Source: Pedobacter africanus (GTDB lineage: Bacteria; Bacteroidota; Bacteroidia; Sphingobacteriales; Sphingobacteriaceae). From it: a stretch of DNA of 64,000 nucleotides. The notes beneath the pieces were generated by a model, which saw only the letters and a program-made list of their open reading frames with translations, made no database searches and was not told the origin of the DNA. Position 1 is the stretch's first letter. The number at the start of each line of letters is the position of its first letter. This document shows positions 34,944 through 43,424 of this stretch, piece after piece. Made by a program: the position numbers and the translations under genes. The stretch lies in NCBI RefSeq assembly GCF_900176535.1, contig NZ_FWXT01000006.1:50343-114342 (forward strand), read 5' to 3'.

Positions 34944-36137
34944 CTACAACAACTTTAATATTTCATTACAAATGTCAACAGCAACCTCGCTTTTTGATTT
35001 CATTTCAAATACAGTTTTCTCTGCTGCTTTATTAAAGATAGTTATTTTATTGGTATCCTTTTTAAAACCGGCACCTTTATCGTTAAGCGAGTTAAGCACA
35101 ATAAGGTCAAGGTTCTTTTTTACCAGCTTTGCCTTCGCGTATTCTTCCTCATTCTCGGTTTCCAGGGCAAAGCCTATCAATAACTGATTTTTTGTTTTTA
35201 AAGTACCAAGGGTAGCCAGTATATCTGTTGTTTTTTTCAGATCCAGACTAAACTCGCTATTTGTTTTTTTGATCTTCTGATCTGCTCTTGTTACAGGTGT
35301 ATAATCGGCAACTGCGGCGCTCATTACCGTAATATCGGCGCCGCTGAATTCAGCTTTGCAGGTTTCAAGCATATCGGCCGCGCTAACTACGTCAATCCGG
35401 TTCAGCTCATAATTGCTGAGCTGGGCGGTAGGTCCAGTAATGAGGGTTACCTCGGCGCCTAGTGCGGCAAACCTGTCGGCTATGGCGAAGCCCATTTTAC
35501 CTGAGGAATGGTTGCCTATAAAACGTACCGGATCTATGGCTTCATAGGTTGGGCCAGCGGTAACCAAAACCCTTTTGCCGGTAAGTGGAAGAGAGGCCTG
35601 TATGTGAGTGGATAGATATGCCGTAATTTCTTCGGGTTCGGCCATCCTTCCTTCACCAAAGAGACCGCTCGCCAACTCGCCGCTGCCGGGTTGAATAACC
35701 TGGTTCCCATAAGAAAGCAGCTTTGAAATGTTATTTTTTGTGCTCTCGTGTTTCCACATATCCAGGTCCATAGCCGGAGCAAAGTATACGGGGCATTTGG
35801 CCGATAAATAAACTGCGGTAAGTAAATTGTCACATAATCCTGAAGCCATTTTAGCCAAAGTATTGGCACTGGCAGGGGCAATAACCATCAGGTCAGCCCA
35901 AAGCCCCAATTCTACATGGTTGCTCCAAACACCGGTTTCTTCTTCAAAATATTGGGTATAAACAGGATTTTTAGAGAGCGTAGCCAGGGTAAGCGGCGTA
36001 ATGAAATTAGCCGCATCGGCGGTAAGAATTACCTTAACGTTTGCACCAGCCTTTACCAGTAACCTAACCAGTATAGCTGATTTGTATGCCGCAATGCTGC
36101 CGCAAACGCCAAGGATTACTTTTTTATTCTTAAGCAT
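34944..36137 (-). CDS. coaBC: Bifunctional phosphopantothenoylcysteine decarboxylase / phosphopantothenate-cysteine ligase CoaBC
   Basis: A 397-residue cytoplasmic enzyme that performs two consecutive steps of coenzyme A synthesis. The N-terminal flavoprotein decarboxylase (about 1-185) has ILGVCGSIAAYKSAILVRLL, the catalytic His in SNHVELGLWADLMVIAPASA, and PAMDLDMW. The C-terminal ligase (about 190-397) has VLVTAGPTYEAIDPVRFIGN, SSGKMGFAIA and VADYTPV. In the flap motif where E. coli has LACGD.G.GRM with an essential Cys, this protein reads LASGLFGEGRM, so the Cys is Ser. It follows rpoZ by 23 bases and precedes the DUF4835 gene. Confidence 0.95.
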   Translation of the reverse strand: MLKNKKVILGVCGSIAAYKSAILVRLLVKAGANVKVILTADAANFITPLTLATLSKNPVYTQYFEEETGVWSNHVELGLWADLMVIAPASANTLAKMASGLCDNLLTAVYLSAKCPVYFAPAMDLDMWKHESTKNNISKLLSYGNQVIQPGSGELASGLFGEGRMAEPEEITAYLSTHIQASLPLTGKRVLVTAGPTYEAIDPVRFIGNHSSGKMGFAIADRFAALGAEVTLITGPTAQLSNYELNRIDVVSAADMLETCKAEFSGADITVMSAAVADYTPVTRADQKIKKTNSEFSLDLKKTTDILATLGTLKTKNQLLIGFALETENEEEYAKAKLVKKNLDLIVLNSLNDKGAGFKKDTNKITIFNKAAEKTVFEMKSKSEVAVDICNEILKLL

Positions 36138-36160
36138 GGATTTAACCCCTATGCGTAGTC

Positions 36161-36487
36161 TTATTGTTGCTCTTTAGCAGGGTTTCTGAAGTAGACCTTA
36201 TCGTTCAGGAATTCATCAATAGCAATTAAGCTTGGTTTTGGTAAACGCTCATAATGCTTGCTGATCTCAATTTGCTCCCTGTTTTCAAAAATCTCTTCCA
36301 GGTTGTCGTTAGAAGAAGCAAATTCGGCCAGTTTGCCGTGCAGTTCTTCTTTCATATTGTTGGAGATCTGATTAGCCCTTTTAGAAATGATTACCAGAGA
36401 CTCATAGATATTTTTTGTTTTCTGATCCAGATCATTAACATTTCTGGTTACCGTAGTATTCGGTACTGCTGGTTTATTCGTATTCAT
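36161..36487 (-). CDS. rpoZ: DNA-directed RNA polymerase subunit omega (RpoZ/Rpb6-like)
   Basis: A 108-residue small RNA polymerase subunit of the Bacteroidota type. The core of the fold is DQKTKNIYESLVIISKRANQI, corresponding to the omega helix that braces the beta-prime subunit. The tail (ISKHYERLPKPSLIAIDEFL) is characteristic of this phylum. Its ATG overlaps the last base of the bamD stop codon (TAATG), which implies translational coupling, and coaBC follows. Confidence 0.9.
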   Translation of the reverse strand: MNTNKPAVPNTTVTRNVNDLDQKTKNIYESLVIISKRANQISNNMKEELHGKLAEFASSNDNLEEIFENREQIEISKHYERLPKPSLIAIDEFLNDKVYFRNPAKEQQ

Positions 36488-37413
36488 TATTTAATGGGTG
36501 TTTTTATTGTCTTTGTACTGTCTGATTTGGCATCCTTTGCCAACATTGCTTTATATTTTTCCTGGTCTTTTGCCAACTGGGCAAGGAATTTTTTTGCGTT
36601 CTCTATTCCAGTCTGACTATCCTTTTTCAGAGTTTTGGCATCTTCAACCAACTTACTTTGCGGGTGCCCTTCAATGAATTCATCCGCATAGGTAATGGCT
36701 TCGTTAAACCGGTCTTCCTGGCGGGTCTCATAGCTGTTTTTTGCATAGGCAAATTGAGATTTGATGATCAGAAAGTCCATTTCTTCGGCATACTTAATGT
36801 CAGGGAAATCGATCTGCGCATTTTTTAGTGCAATAACAGCGGCTTTATAATTGGTTACATCGTAACCGCCCAAATCGTAGTAAAGCTTGGCGTTCGCATA
36901 AGCTTTATCTTCCAGCTTGGCCCTTAACAAACCAATGTATTTGGCTGCATCTGCTGCACGTTCGCTTTTAGGGTAAAAGTTGATGAACAATTGTAAAGCG
37001 TCAATAGCTTTGTAGGTATTCTCCTGATCCAGACTAGGGGCTGGGGAGTCCAGGTAATAGCAATAAGCGCCCATATACCTGCATTCCTCAGCATATCTGC
37101 TGCTTGGATAGGTATCGGCAAACGACTTAAACTGGTATCTTGCAGTAGTATAGTCCCTTAATTTATAAAGGGTCATTGCGTAATGGTAATTCAATTCTTC
37201 GGCTTCTGCTCTTCCCCTGTATTTCTGAGAAAGGTCTTCAAAGAGAATCAAGGCCTTTGAATAGTTTTTCTTGTTATACAAACGCATGGCCTCTTCGTAT
37301 TTTTTCTTTACGTCATTGCTTAGTCTGATCTTTTCAAACTGGCTTTTGCAGCCCGCAATGCTTAGGGCTATAACGATGAAACTGAATAGTATTACGTGTT
37401 TAATTTTAAACAT
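36487..37413 (-). CDS. bamD: Outer membrane protein assembly factor BamD
   Basis: A 308-residue outer-membrane lipoprotein facing the periplasm, part of the BAM complex that folds barrel proteins. The signal sequence has the lipobox LSIAGC (Cys at about residue 22). The body is a row of TPR helices, including AMRLYNKKNYSKALILFEDL, MTLYKLRDYTTARYQFKSF and DALQLFINFYPKSERA, as in BamD/ComL proteins. The C-terminal tail is Lys-rich. It is the first gene of the bamD-rpoZ-coaBC-DUF4835 operon and overlaps rpoZ by one base. The promoter lies directly before the ATG. Confidence 0.93.
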   Translation of the reverse strand: MFKIKHVILFSFIVIALSIAGCKSQFEKIRLSNDVKKKYEEAMRLYNKKNYSKALILFEDLSQKYRGRAEAEELNYHYAMTLYKLRDYTTARYQFKSFADTYPSSRYAEECRYMGAYCYYLDSPAPSLDQENTYKAIDALQLFINFYPKSERAADAAKYIGLLRAKLEDKAYANAKLYYDLGGYDVTNYKAAVIALKNAQIDFPDIKYAEEMDFLIIKSQFAYAKNSYETRQEDRFNEAITYADEFIEGHPQSKLVEDAKTLKKDSQTGIENAKKFLAQLAKDQEKYKAMLAKDAKSDSTKTIKTPIK

Positions 37414-37417
37414 TCTG

Positions 37418-37448
37418 CAAAGATAAGGTAATAATACGACAACGTCAA
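37418..37448 (-). promoter_or_regulatory. Putative promoter of the bamD operon
   Basis: On the minus strand TTG (37448-37446) is followed after 20 bases by TATCTTTG (37425-37418), a full match to the Bacteroidota -7 box. The box ends four bases before the bamD ATG, so the message would be leaderless or nearly so. Confidence 0.65.
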
Positions 37449-37675
37449 TTAAAAATAACAGGACGCTAAGCTATGTAAAGGCTTTGACCTTAACAAGGCC
37501 TTAACACTTTTTAACACAAACCTTATTTCTGCGTTTCAATTTCCGGGACACCTATCCATTGACCATCACAGTCGCTTTAACTCCCTTGAGATTCTTTATT
37601 AATTCTGAATCAGAATAATCGCGCAGAGGCTTCAGGATCTTAAAAAAGACAATTGCCCTGCAAAATGATTATGGA

Positions 37676-38560
37676 TTAGCTTCTGCTGATGTTATATAAG
37701 GCATACCAATCCTGATGATCCAGTTCAATGCTGAATGCATTTGCTGCATTTCTTATTCTTTGCTCATTTGTAGTTCCGATCAGGGGCAATGCTCCAAGCT
37801 TTACCAGCCAGGCGACAGCAAGAGACTCAATATTTGCGTTGTATTTAATACTTAGTTCTTCGAGCTTTTCACGTACTTTAACGGCTTGGGGGTCGGTTCC
37901 GGTGGCAATTCTGCCTTCCGCCAATGGAGCGTAAGCCAACGGCCTCATATAACGCTGTTTGATATAATCAATCTGGCCGTTATCCAGGGCCTGGGTACTT
38001 AAAAGGTTCAATTCTATATGGTTGGTTACAATAGGCTTGGTTAAATAAGCTGCCAGCAGCTGGTGCTGAAAAACCGTGAAATTAGCGACACCAATGTTTT
38101 TTATTTTGCCCGACTCTTTTAATTTATCCAACGTCAATGCTGTCTCCTCAAGGTTAGATATCGGATCAAGCGTGTCCAATAAAAAAATATCCAGATAATC
38201 TGTCCGTAGTTTTTTCAATGAGCTTTCAATACTTTTTGTGATGTGAGCGGCAGAGCTGTCGTAATGTCTTACCCTTACCTCAGGTGTTTGCAGGTGTGGG
38301 ACCCTTAAGCCGCACTTGCTAAACAACACCACCTCTTCTCTTTTAAATGCGCCATTGGCCATCAGGTTACCAAAAAGTTCTTCGCAGGCAAAAGAGCCGT
38401 AACTGGCACTGTGTTCAAAAGTGTTGATGCCCAGCTCAAGGCATAGTTGAACTGTGTTTTTCAATACTGTTCCGGGATCTTTAACCTCATCCCATCTGTA
38501 AAATCCATAAACCGCCGGAGAAACTTTTGCACCGGAATCTCCCATGTAAACTTTTTGCAT
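37676..38560 (-). CDS. Aldo/keto reductase family protein with altered catalytic tetrad
   Basis: A 294-residue cytoplasmic TIM-barrel protein closest in layout to the YdhF group of aldo/keto reductases. The barrel landmarks are present: VYGFYRWDEV, GINTFEHSASYG, VVLFSKCGLR, KLRTDYLDIFLLDTLDP, IKNIGVANFTVFQ and ALPLIGTTNEQRIRNA (NADP site). The usual tetrad is Asp-Tyr-Lys-His. Here the Tyr (ASYG) and Lys (FSKCG) are kept, but the Asp is Glu (FEHSASYG against VDHADIYG). The His of LLLIHRPDP is Asp (FLLDTLDP). The protein may have lost reductase activity, changed chemistry or use another acid. It is monocistronic. Confidence 0.9.
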   Translation of the reverse strand: MQKVYMGDSGAKVSPAVYGFYRWDEVKDPGTVLKNTVQLCLELGINTFEHSASYGSFACEELFGNLMANGAFKREEVVLFSKCGLRVPHLQTPEVRVRHYDSSAAHITKSIESSLKKLRTDYLDIFLLDTLDPISNLEETALTLDKLKESGKIKNIGVANFTVFQHQLLAAYLTKPIVTNHIELNLLSTQALDNGQIDYIKQRYMRPLAYAPLAEGRIATGTDPQAVKVREKLEELSIKYNANIESLAVAWLVKLGALPLIGTTNEQRIRNAANAFSIELDHQDWYALYNISRS

Positions 38561-38639
38561 ATGCTTTATCTTATTCTAACACGACCAATATGGCCTTTTT
38601 TAAGCACAAATCAAAGTAGCAATTTAATAACAGGACTGC

Positions 38640-38783
38640 CCCTGGAAAAGTCCTTCGGCCAAACCATTTATGGTCAATTACCGTGTAGATCATATTGTGG
38701 CATTGGTAGAAGGGCTGAAGAAAGGGAATGTGACCATTGTAGAGGGGATCCTTGATCCGGAGCGGGAAGCTTCCGGCCAGTAG
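38640..38783 (+). pseudogene. Remnant of a glyoxalase/VOC-fold protein (C-terminal piece)
   Basis: In one frame 38640-38783 reads SPSAKPFMVNYRVDHIVALV followed by an EGLKKGNVTIVEGI segment and a stop at 38781. This matches the pattern near the C-terminus of VOC-fold proteins, in which FMVNYRVDN-ALVEELK-EGVTIV is common. The N-terminal part and the end after the VTIV strand are missing, and the upstream frame is closed. ATG at 38670 could start a 37-residue peptide, but I read this as a decayed gene fragment. Confidence 0.6.
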
Positions 38784-38795
38784 GGGCCTGCCGAA

Positions 38796-38807
38796 AACGA
38801 TTGCACA
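38796..38807. promoter_or_regulatory. Putative LacI-type half-site upstream of the hybrid regulator
   Basis: AACGATTGCACA here is identical to 55914-55925, between the LacI-type repressor and the second GH28 gene. The core AACGWTTGC also occurs in both arms of the palindrome at 58751-58778. It lies 88 bases before the start of the hybrid two-component gene. Confidence 0.5.
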
Positions 38808-38894
38808 ATTTTTATCGGCCTTATCCTTTTTTTATTAAGCCTTAGTATTTATTCTTGTTGCTACACCAAATATAATGTCCTTATATTCGTTTAG

Positions 38895-41800
38895 ATGATG
38901 CTCAGAATAAAAGCACTGGCCTGTATGTTTTTGCTGTTCCTGGTAATGGTGCCGGGAAAGGCACAGGTCAGTTCAAAGATTGAGCATTATTCTACTGAAA
39001 ATGGCCTTTCGCATGATGGTGTAATGACCATTCTTAAAGACCGGGAAGGTTTCATGTGGTTTGGTACCTGGGACGGCATTAACCGTTTTGACGGGCATGA
39101 TTTTGTGACCTATAAATCCAGGCCCGGCGACAGCTCGACATTAAAAAGTAACCGTATCGACCATATTGTAGAAGACAGACAAGGGTATTTGTGGCTTGAG
39201 GCTTATGACAACCAGATTTATCGCTTTAATAAGGTCAATGGAAAATTTCTGGCTATTGCCGATGTACTGGCAGAACAAGGGGCGGGAAATGTCCTGTTTG
39301 ATGGGGTAAGGCTAACCACCAATGGCCGCATATGGCTAAGCACGCGCAACCAGGGCATATTTAGTGTAAGGAACGCTGCAGATGGCACTGTGCAGGTAAG
39401 CAGGTATGGTAGCGGACTGGGCAAGGGTTTCGGACTTCCCTCTAATCAGGTAAATTTTATTTATGCCGACCGTGCAGGGCGTACCTGGATAGGGACCGGA
39501 AGAGGACTGGTATGCCTGGTAGAAGAAGCCGGGAAATACAGAAATGTCCCTTTACCTGCCGGTATCGCATCAGGCATAGCTTATAGCTGTATTGCCGAAA
39601 GCAGGGATTACATTTGGCTGGGCACTACGGATGGGGACCTGTTGCGTTACCAGCCTGCATATGGTCAGGTTGTAAAGAAACAGTTGTCAGACAGCAGGCT
39701 GAACGACTTGCTGGTAGCTGAAAAACAGGGGGTATTGTACCTGGTGTCAAAAAGTATGGTATGCAGGGTGGGGCTTGCCGATCTGCAGGTTTCGGTATCG
39801 GCCATGCCTGCAGCAGAAAAATTCCTGTCACTTTATCAGGACCGTGCCGGGCAGCTTTGGATAGAACCGGAAATGCATGGGGTAGTGAAGTATGATCCAG
39901 CAAGGGCTACGTTCCGGTATTTTTTTCAGCAGAACGATGCCAATTTTCAAAACAGGTCCAGGGAGTTCAAAGTTTTTGAAGACCACAGGGGCCGGGTCTG
40001 GGTAAGTATGAAGGGAGGCGGCTTTGGTTATTACGATGCCCATACAGAGGATATCGCTTATTTTCATAACAAGCCCGGATCGGCAACGCATCGTTTTTCG
40101 AACATTGTTACCTGTAGCTATTTTGACCCGGCAGGAGTGTTGTGGCTGAGTACCCGTGACAGGGGCATAGAAAAGGTCCTGTTTCAGGAAAATGCCTTTA
40201 ACTATAAATTACTGGTTGAAAACACCCTGAATAAATCGGACAATGAGATCAGGGGTATTTATAGCGACAGGCAGGGCCGTTTATGGCTTAGCTCCAAGTC
40301 GGGCCACCTGCTGGTATCGGGCAGGAAGCCCGGTCAGGTGTTTGTAAACTGGCCGCCAGGTGGTATCGGATTAGTGTATGTTATTTTGCAGGACCGTAGG
40401 GGCAATTTTTGGCTGGGCACCAAGGGCAATGGTTTGTTTAAGGCTGTTCCGGCAGATGAAGGCGAGCAAAAATACAGGCTGCTGCATTACCGCAATGACA
40501 GGGAAGACCCCTTTAGCCTGAGCAGCGATCTGATCTATACCATACTGGAAGATAGAAATGGACGGATATGGGTAGGAACCTATGGTGCAGGCTTAAATCT
40601 GGTTACAGAAGAACAGGGGAAAGTGAAGTTTATCCATAGTGGCAATGGTTTCAGTCATTATCCGCAGGGACCCTTTGATAAAATCAGGCACCTGCAGGAA
40701 GATGCAAAAGGTAGGATATGGGTAGCTACTACCAATGGGCTGGTGCTCTTTGCCCCGGGGGATGGTAACACCCATAACCCACAATTCAGGCATTACGGCA
40801 AAGTACCGGGCGATAACAGCAGCCTGGGCAACAATGATGTTCAGTACATTTACCGCGACCGCAGGGACAACATCTGGATCGCTACCTCCGGGGGAGGGCT
40901 GAACAAGGTGCTTACTGTGAGCAGCACCGGGTTGAAGCTACGCATTTATACGCGACAGGAAGGCCTGCCCAGCGATTATATTCTGAGCATGGTGGAAGAC
41001 CTGAAAGGTAATTTATGGCTGGCTACAGAGAATGGCATTTCCAGATTTGACCCCTCGCGGCAGCTGTTCCGCAATTTCGATTCTTACGATGGCCTGCCCA
41101 AGACCGGGTTCTCTGAAGGTTCCAGCCTAAGGCTGCCCAACGGCGATCTGCTTTTTGGCTGTATTTACGGGTATCTGACCTTTAATCCGCAGGCCATTGC
41201 AGAGCAGCGCATAAGTGCCGGAATGGTATTTACCAATTTTCAGATCAACAATAAAGATGTGAATATTGAAGAAAAATCTGCTCCTTTCAAAACAGACATC
41301 AATACCCTTAAGGAGGTAAGATTGAAATACAATGAGAATATCATCAGTATTGATTTTACCGTGCTTGACTATCGTTTGGGCGATAAGCAGGACTATGCCT
41401 ACCGTCTGGTAGGTTTTGATGAAGAATGGCGGGATGTAAAAAACCAACGCAAGGCAACCTATACCAATCTTCCCCCTGGTAATTACAAATTTGAGGTGAA
41501 AAGTATGAACGGGTACCTGTATACCCGGCTTCCCCTAAAGACTTTGAACATCAAAATAGCCCCTCCGCCCTGGCGTACGGTATGGGCATATAGCCTTTAT
41601 GCTATATTGCTGGTGATATGCATTGAAATTGCCCGCAAAATAATATTTACCATGGTAAGGCTGCGCAACCGAATTGTTGTAGAGCAGCGTTTAACTGAAC
41701 TGAAGCTACGGTTCTTTACCAATATTTCACATGAATTGCGTACCCCGCTTACACTTATTGTGAACCCTATAGAGGAAATATACCGCCAGGAAAATCTATC

Positions 41801-43280
41801 GCCCAGGGGATATGCCTATATTAATGTGGTACGCAGAAACGCCAACAGGATGGTCCGGTTTATCAACCAGTTGCTGGATTTCAGGAAAGTGCAAAGCGGA
41901 AAAATGCAGCTGAAGATGAGCAATACTGAAATGGTTGGTTTTATAAATGAAATAAGCAGTTACTTTTCTGAGCTTTCAAAAGAGAAACACATTGAACTAA
42001 AGGTTAGTGCCAATGTTGAGGAACTGCATGCCTGGATAGATGCCGAAAAGATGGATATTGTGGTGTATAATCTGCTGTCCAATGCGTTTAAGTTTTCTCC
42101 CGGCAATACAGAGGTCAGCGTAAGGCTGGAGTACCAGGAGGGCGATGGCTTTTTTAGGATCAGTGTGGCCGACCAGGGAATTGGGGTACCTTCGGACAAG
42201 CTGAACGACATCTTTGAACTGTATTACGAACTGGACAAGGAACCTGGCAATAACCTGGAGGGAACTGGCATAGGCCTGGCACTTTGCCGTGAAATTACCG
42301 AAATTCATGGCGGTAAAATTGAAGCCCGGAACAATGATCCTGAGAAAGGGCTTACGGTTAGCCTTACACTGAAACTGGGCAAAGCACATTTTAAAGATAC
42401 AGACACGGTTGCATCTGTTATAAGGGAAATACCGGAACAGCGGGTTATGGATGGCCTGGAAGACCAGGTGCTGCCGCAACATGTGCCGGCCGAAGTGAAG
42501 GACAGGCCGCTGGTACTGGTTGTTGACGATAACAATGAGCTGCGCCAGTTTCTGGCCGATCAGCTAAAGGACTTTTATAGGGTGGTACAGGCAAAAGACG
42601 GTGAGGAAGGCCTGAAAATGGCTGCCGAACTGCTCCCTGATCTTGTGCTGAGTGATGTGATGATGCCCAAATTGGATGGCATAAGGATGCTGGATGAACT
42701 AAAAAACAAAGAAAACACCAGCCATATTCCTGTGGTACTGCTCACCGCCAAATCATCTGTAGAGAACCAGATCGAGGGTTTAAAATATGGTGCCGATTAT
42801 TACATTACCAAACCTTTCCGGACAGATTTTATCCTGGCCTCTATAGAAAACCTGCTGCGGCAGCGCCGGAAAATATTTGAACAACTGCTGGCCAACAGGA
42901 AATCTGTGCTGCTGGGCCCTGGTGAAATTGTGATCACTTCGAGGGATGAGGCCTTTTTAAAGGAGATCATTGCCATAGTGGAAGAAAGGATGGCAGATCC
43001 GGGTTTCAATATAGATGCTGTAGCAGAATTTGCCGGAATGGGGCGTACTACCTTTTACAAAAAATTTAAGAGCCTCACCAACCTGGCTCCTGTAGAATTT
43101 GTCCGGGACATGCGCCTGAAAAGAAGCAAGCAGCTTCTGGATGCAGGGCAGCACAATATTTCAGAGATTGCCTATGCCGCCGGGTTCAACAGTGCCAAAT
43201 ATTTCAGCACCTGTTTCAGGGAGGCCTACGGAATGTCGCCCTCAGAATACCTGAAATCTCAGGACAACAAAAGCATATAA
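38895..43280 (+). CDS. Hybrid two-component system regulator (sensor kinase, receiver and AraC domain in one protein)
   Basis: A 1461-residue inner-membrane one-protein signalling system that switches on a polysaccharide locus when its periplasmic part binds an oligosaccharide. Order: signal peptide (1-24), about 14 beta-propeller repeats (such as DREGFMWFGTWDGINRFDG) to about residue 760, a Y_Y_Y domain to about 890, one membrane helix (about 897-915), a kinase with His946 in FTNISHELRTP, an ATPase with NLLSNAFKFSPG and GTGIGLALCREI, a receiver with Asp1254 in LSDVMMPKLDG, and an AraC helix-turn-helix at the end (IAYAAGFNSAKYFSTCFRE). All key residues are present. It directly precedes the pectin locus, so its ligand is probably a pectin fragment. 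The LacI-type half-site upstream suggests that its own level is also controlled. Confidence 0.95.
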   Translation: MMLRIKALACMFLLFLVMVPGKAQVSSKIEHYSTENGLSHDGVMTILKDREGFMWFGTWDGINRFDGHDFVTYKSRPGDSSTLKSNRIDHIVEDRQGYLWLEAYDNQIYRFNKVNGKFLAIADVLAEQGAGNVLFDGVRLTTNGRIWLSTRNQGIFSVRNAADGTVQVSRYGSGLGKGFGLPSNQVNFIYADRAGRTWIGTGRGLVCLVEEAGKYRNVPLPAGIASGIAYSCIAESRDYIWLGTTDGDLLRYQPAYGQVVKKQLSDSRLNDLLVAEKQGVLYLVSKSMVCRVGLADLQVSVSAMPAAEKFLSLYQDRAGQLWIEPEMHGVVKYDPARATFRYFFQQNDANFQNRSREFKVFEDHRGRVWVSMKGGGFGYYDAHTEDIAYFHNKPGSATHRFSNIVTCSYFDPAGVLWLSTRDRGIEKVLFQENAFNYKLLVENTLNKSDNEIRGIYSDRQGRLWLSSKSGHLLVSGRKPGQVFVNWPPGGIGLVYVILQDRRGNFWLGTKGNGLFKAVPADEGEQKYRLLHYRNDREDPFSLSSDLIYTILEDRNGRIWVGTYGAGLNLVTEEQGKVKFIHSGNGFSHYPQGPFDKIRHLQEDAKGRIWVATTNGLVLFAPGDGNTHNPQFRHYGKVPGDNSSLGNNDVQYIYRDRRDNIWIATSGGGLNKVLTVSSTGLKLRIYTRQEGLPSDYILSMVEDLKGNLWLATENGISRFDPSRQLFRNFDSYDGLPKTGFSEGSSLRLPNGDLLFGCIYGYLTFNPQAIAEQRISAGMVFTNFQINNKDVNIEEKSAPFKTDINTLKEVRLKYNENIISIDFTVLDYRLGDKQDYAYRLVGFDEEWRDVKNQRKATYTNLPPGNYKFEVKSMNGYLYTRLPLKTLNIKIAPPPWRTVWAYSLYAILLVICIEIARKIIFTMVRLRNRIVVEQRLTELKLRFFTNISHELRTPLTLIVNPIEEIYRQENLSPRGYAYINVVRRNANRMVRFINQLLDFRKVQSGKMQLKMSNTEMVGFINEISSYFSELSKEKHIELKVSANVEELHAWIDAEKMDIVVYNLLSNAFKFSPGNTEVSVRLEYQEGDGFFRISVADQGIGVPSDKLNDIFELYYELDKEPGNNLEGTGIGLALCREITEIHGGKIEARNNDPEKGLTVSLTLKLGKAHFKDTDTVASVIREIPEQRVMDGLEDQVLPQHVPAEVKDRPLVLVVDDNNELRQFLADQLKDFYRVVQAKDGEEGLKMAAELLPDLVLSDVMMPKLDGIRMLDELKNKENTSHIPVVLLTAKSSVENQIEGLKYGADYYITKPFRTDFILASIENLLRQRRKIFEQLLANRKSVLLGPGEIVITSRDEAFLKEIIAIVEERMADPGFNIDAVAEFAGMGRTTFYKKFKSLTNLAPVEFVRDMRLKRSKQLLDAGQHNISEIAYAAGFNSAKYFSTCFREAYGMSPSEYLKSQDNKSI

Positions 43281-43424
43281 AGCTAGCTCTAGGCCTTGGT
43301 TGGGCCAGTGTGTCAATTTTTGGATGCATTTCGTCAAAAATCAGACCTCAAAAAAACAGCATCAGGCTAAGTTTGTGTACCGGGGCTTCCTACAGCTTCG
43401 AAAAAAAGAAACCAAATATAGACT

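Noticed and set aside
36036..36044. AACGTTTGC match to the LacI half-site core
   Set aside because: It is inside the conserved coding part of coaBC (codons for GANVKV), far from any promoter, and single.
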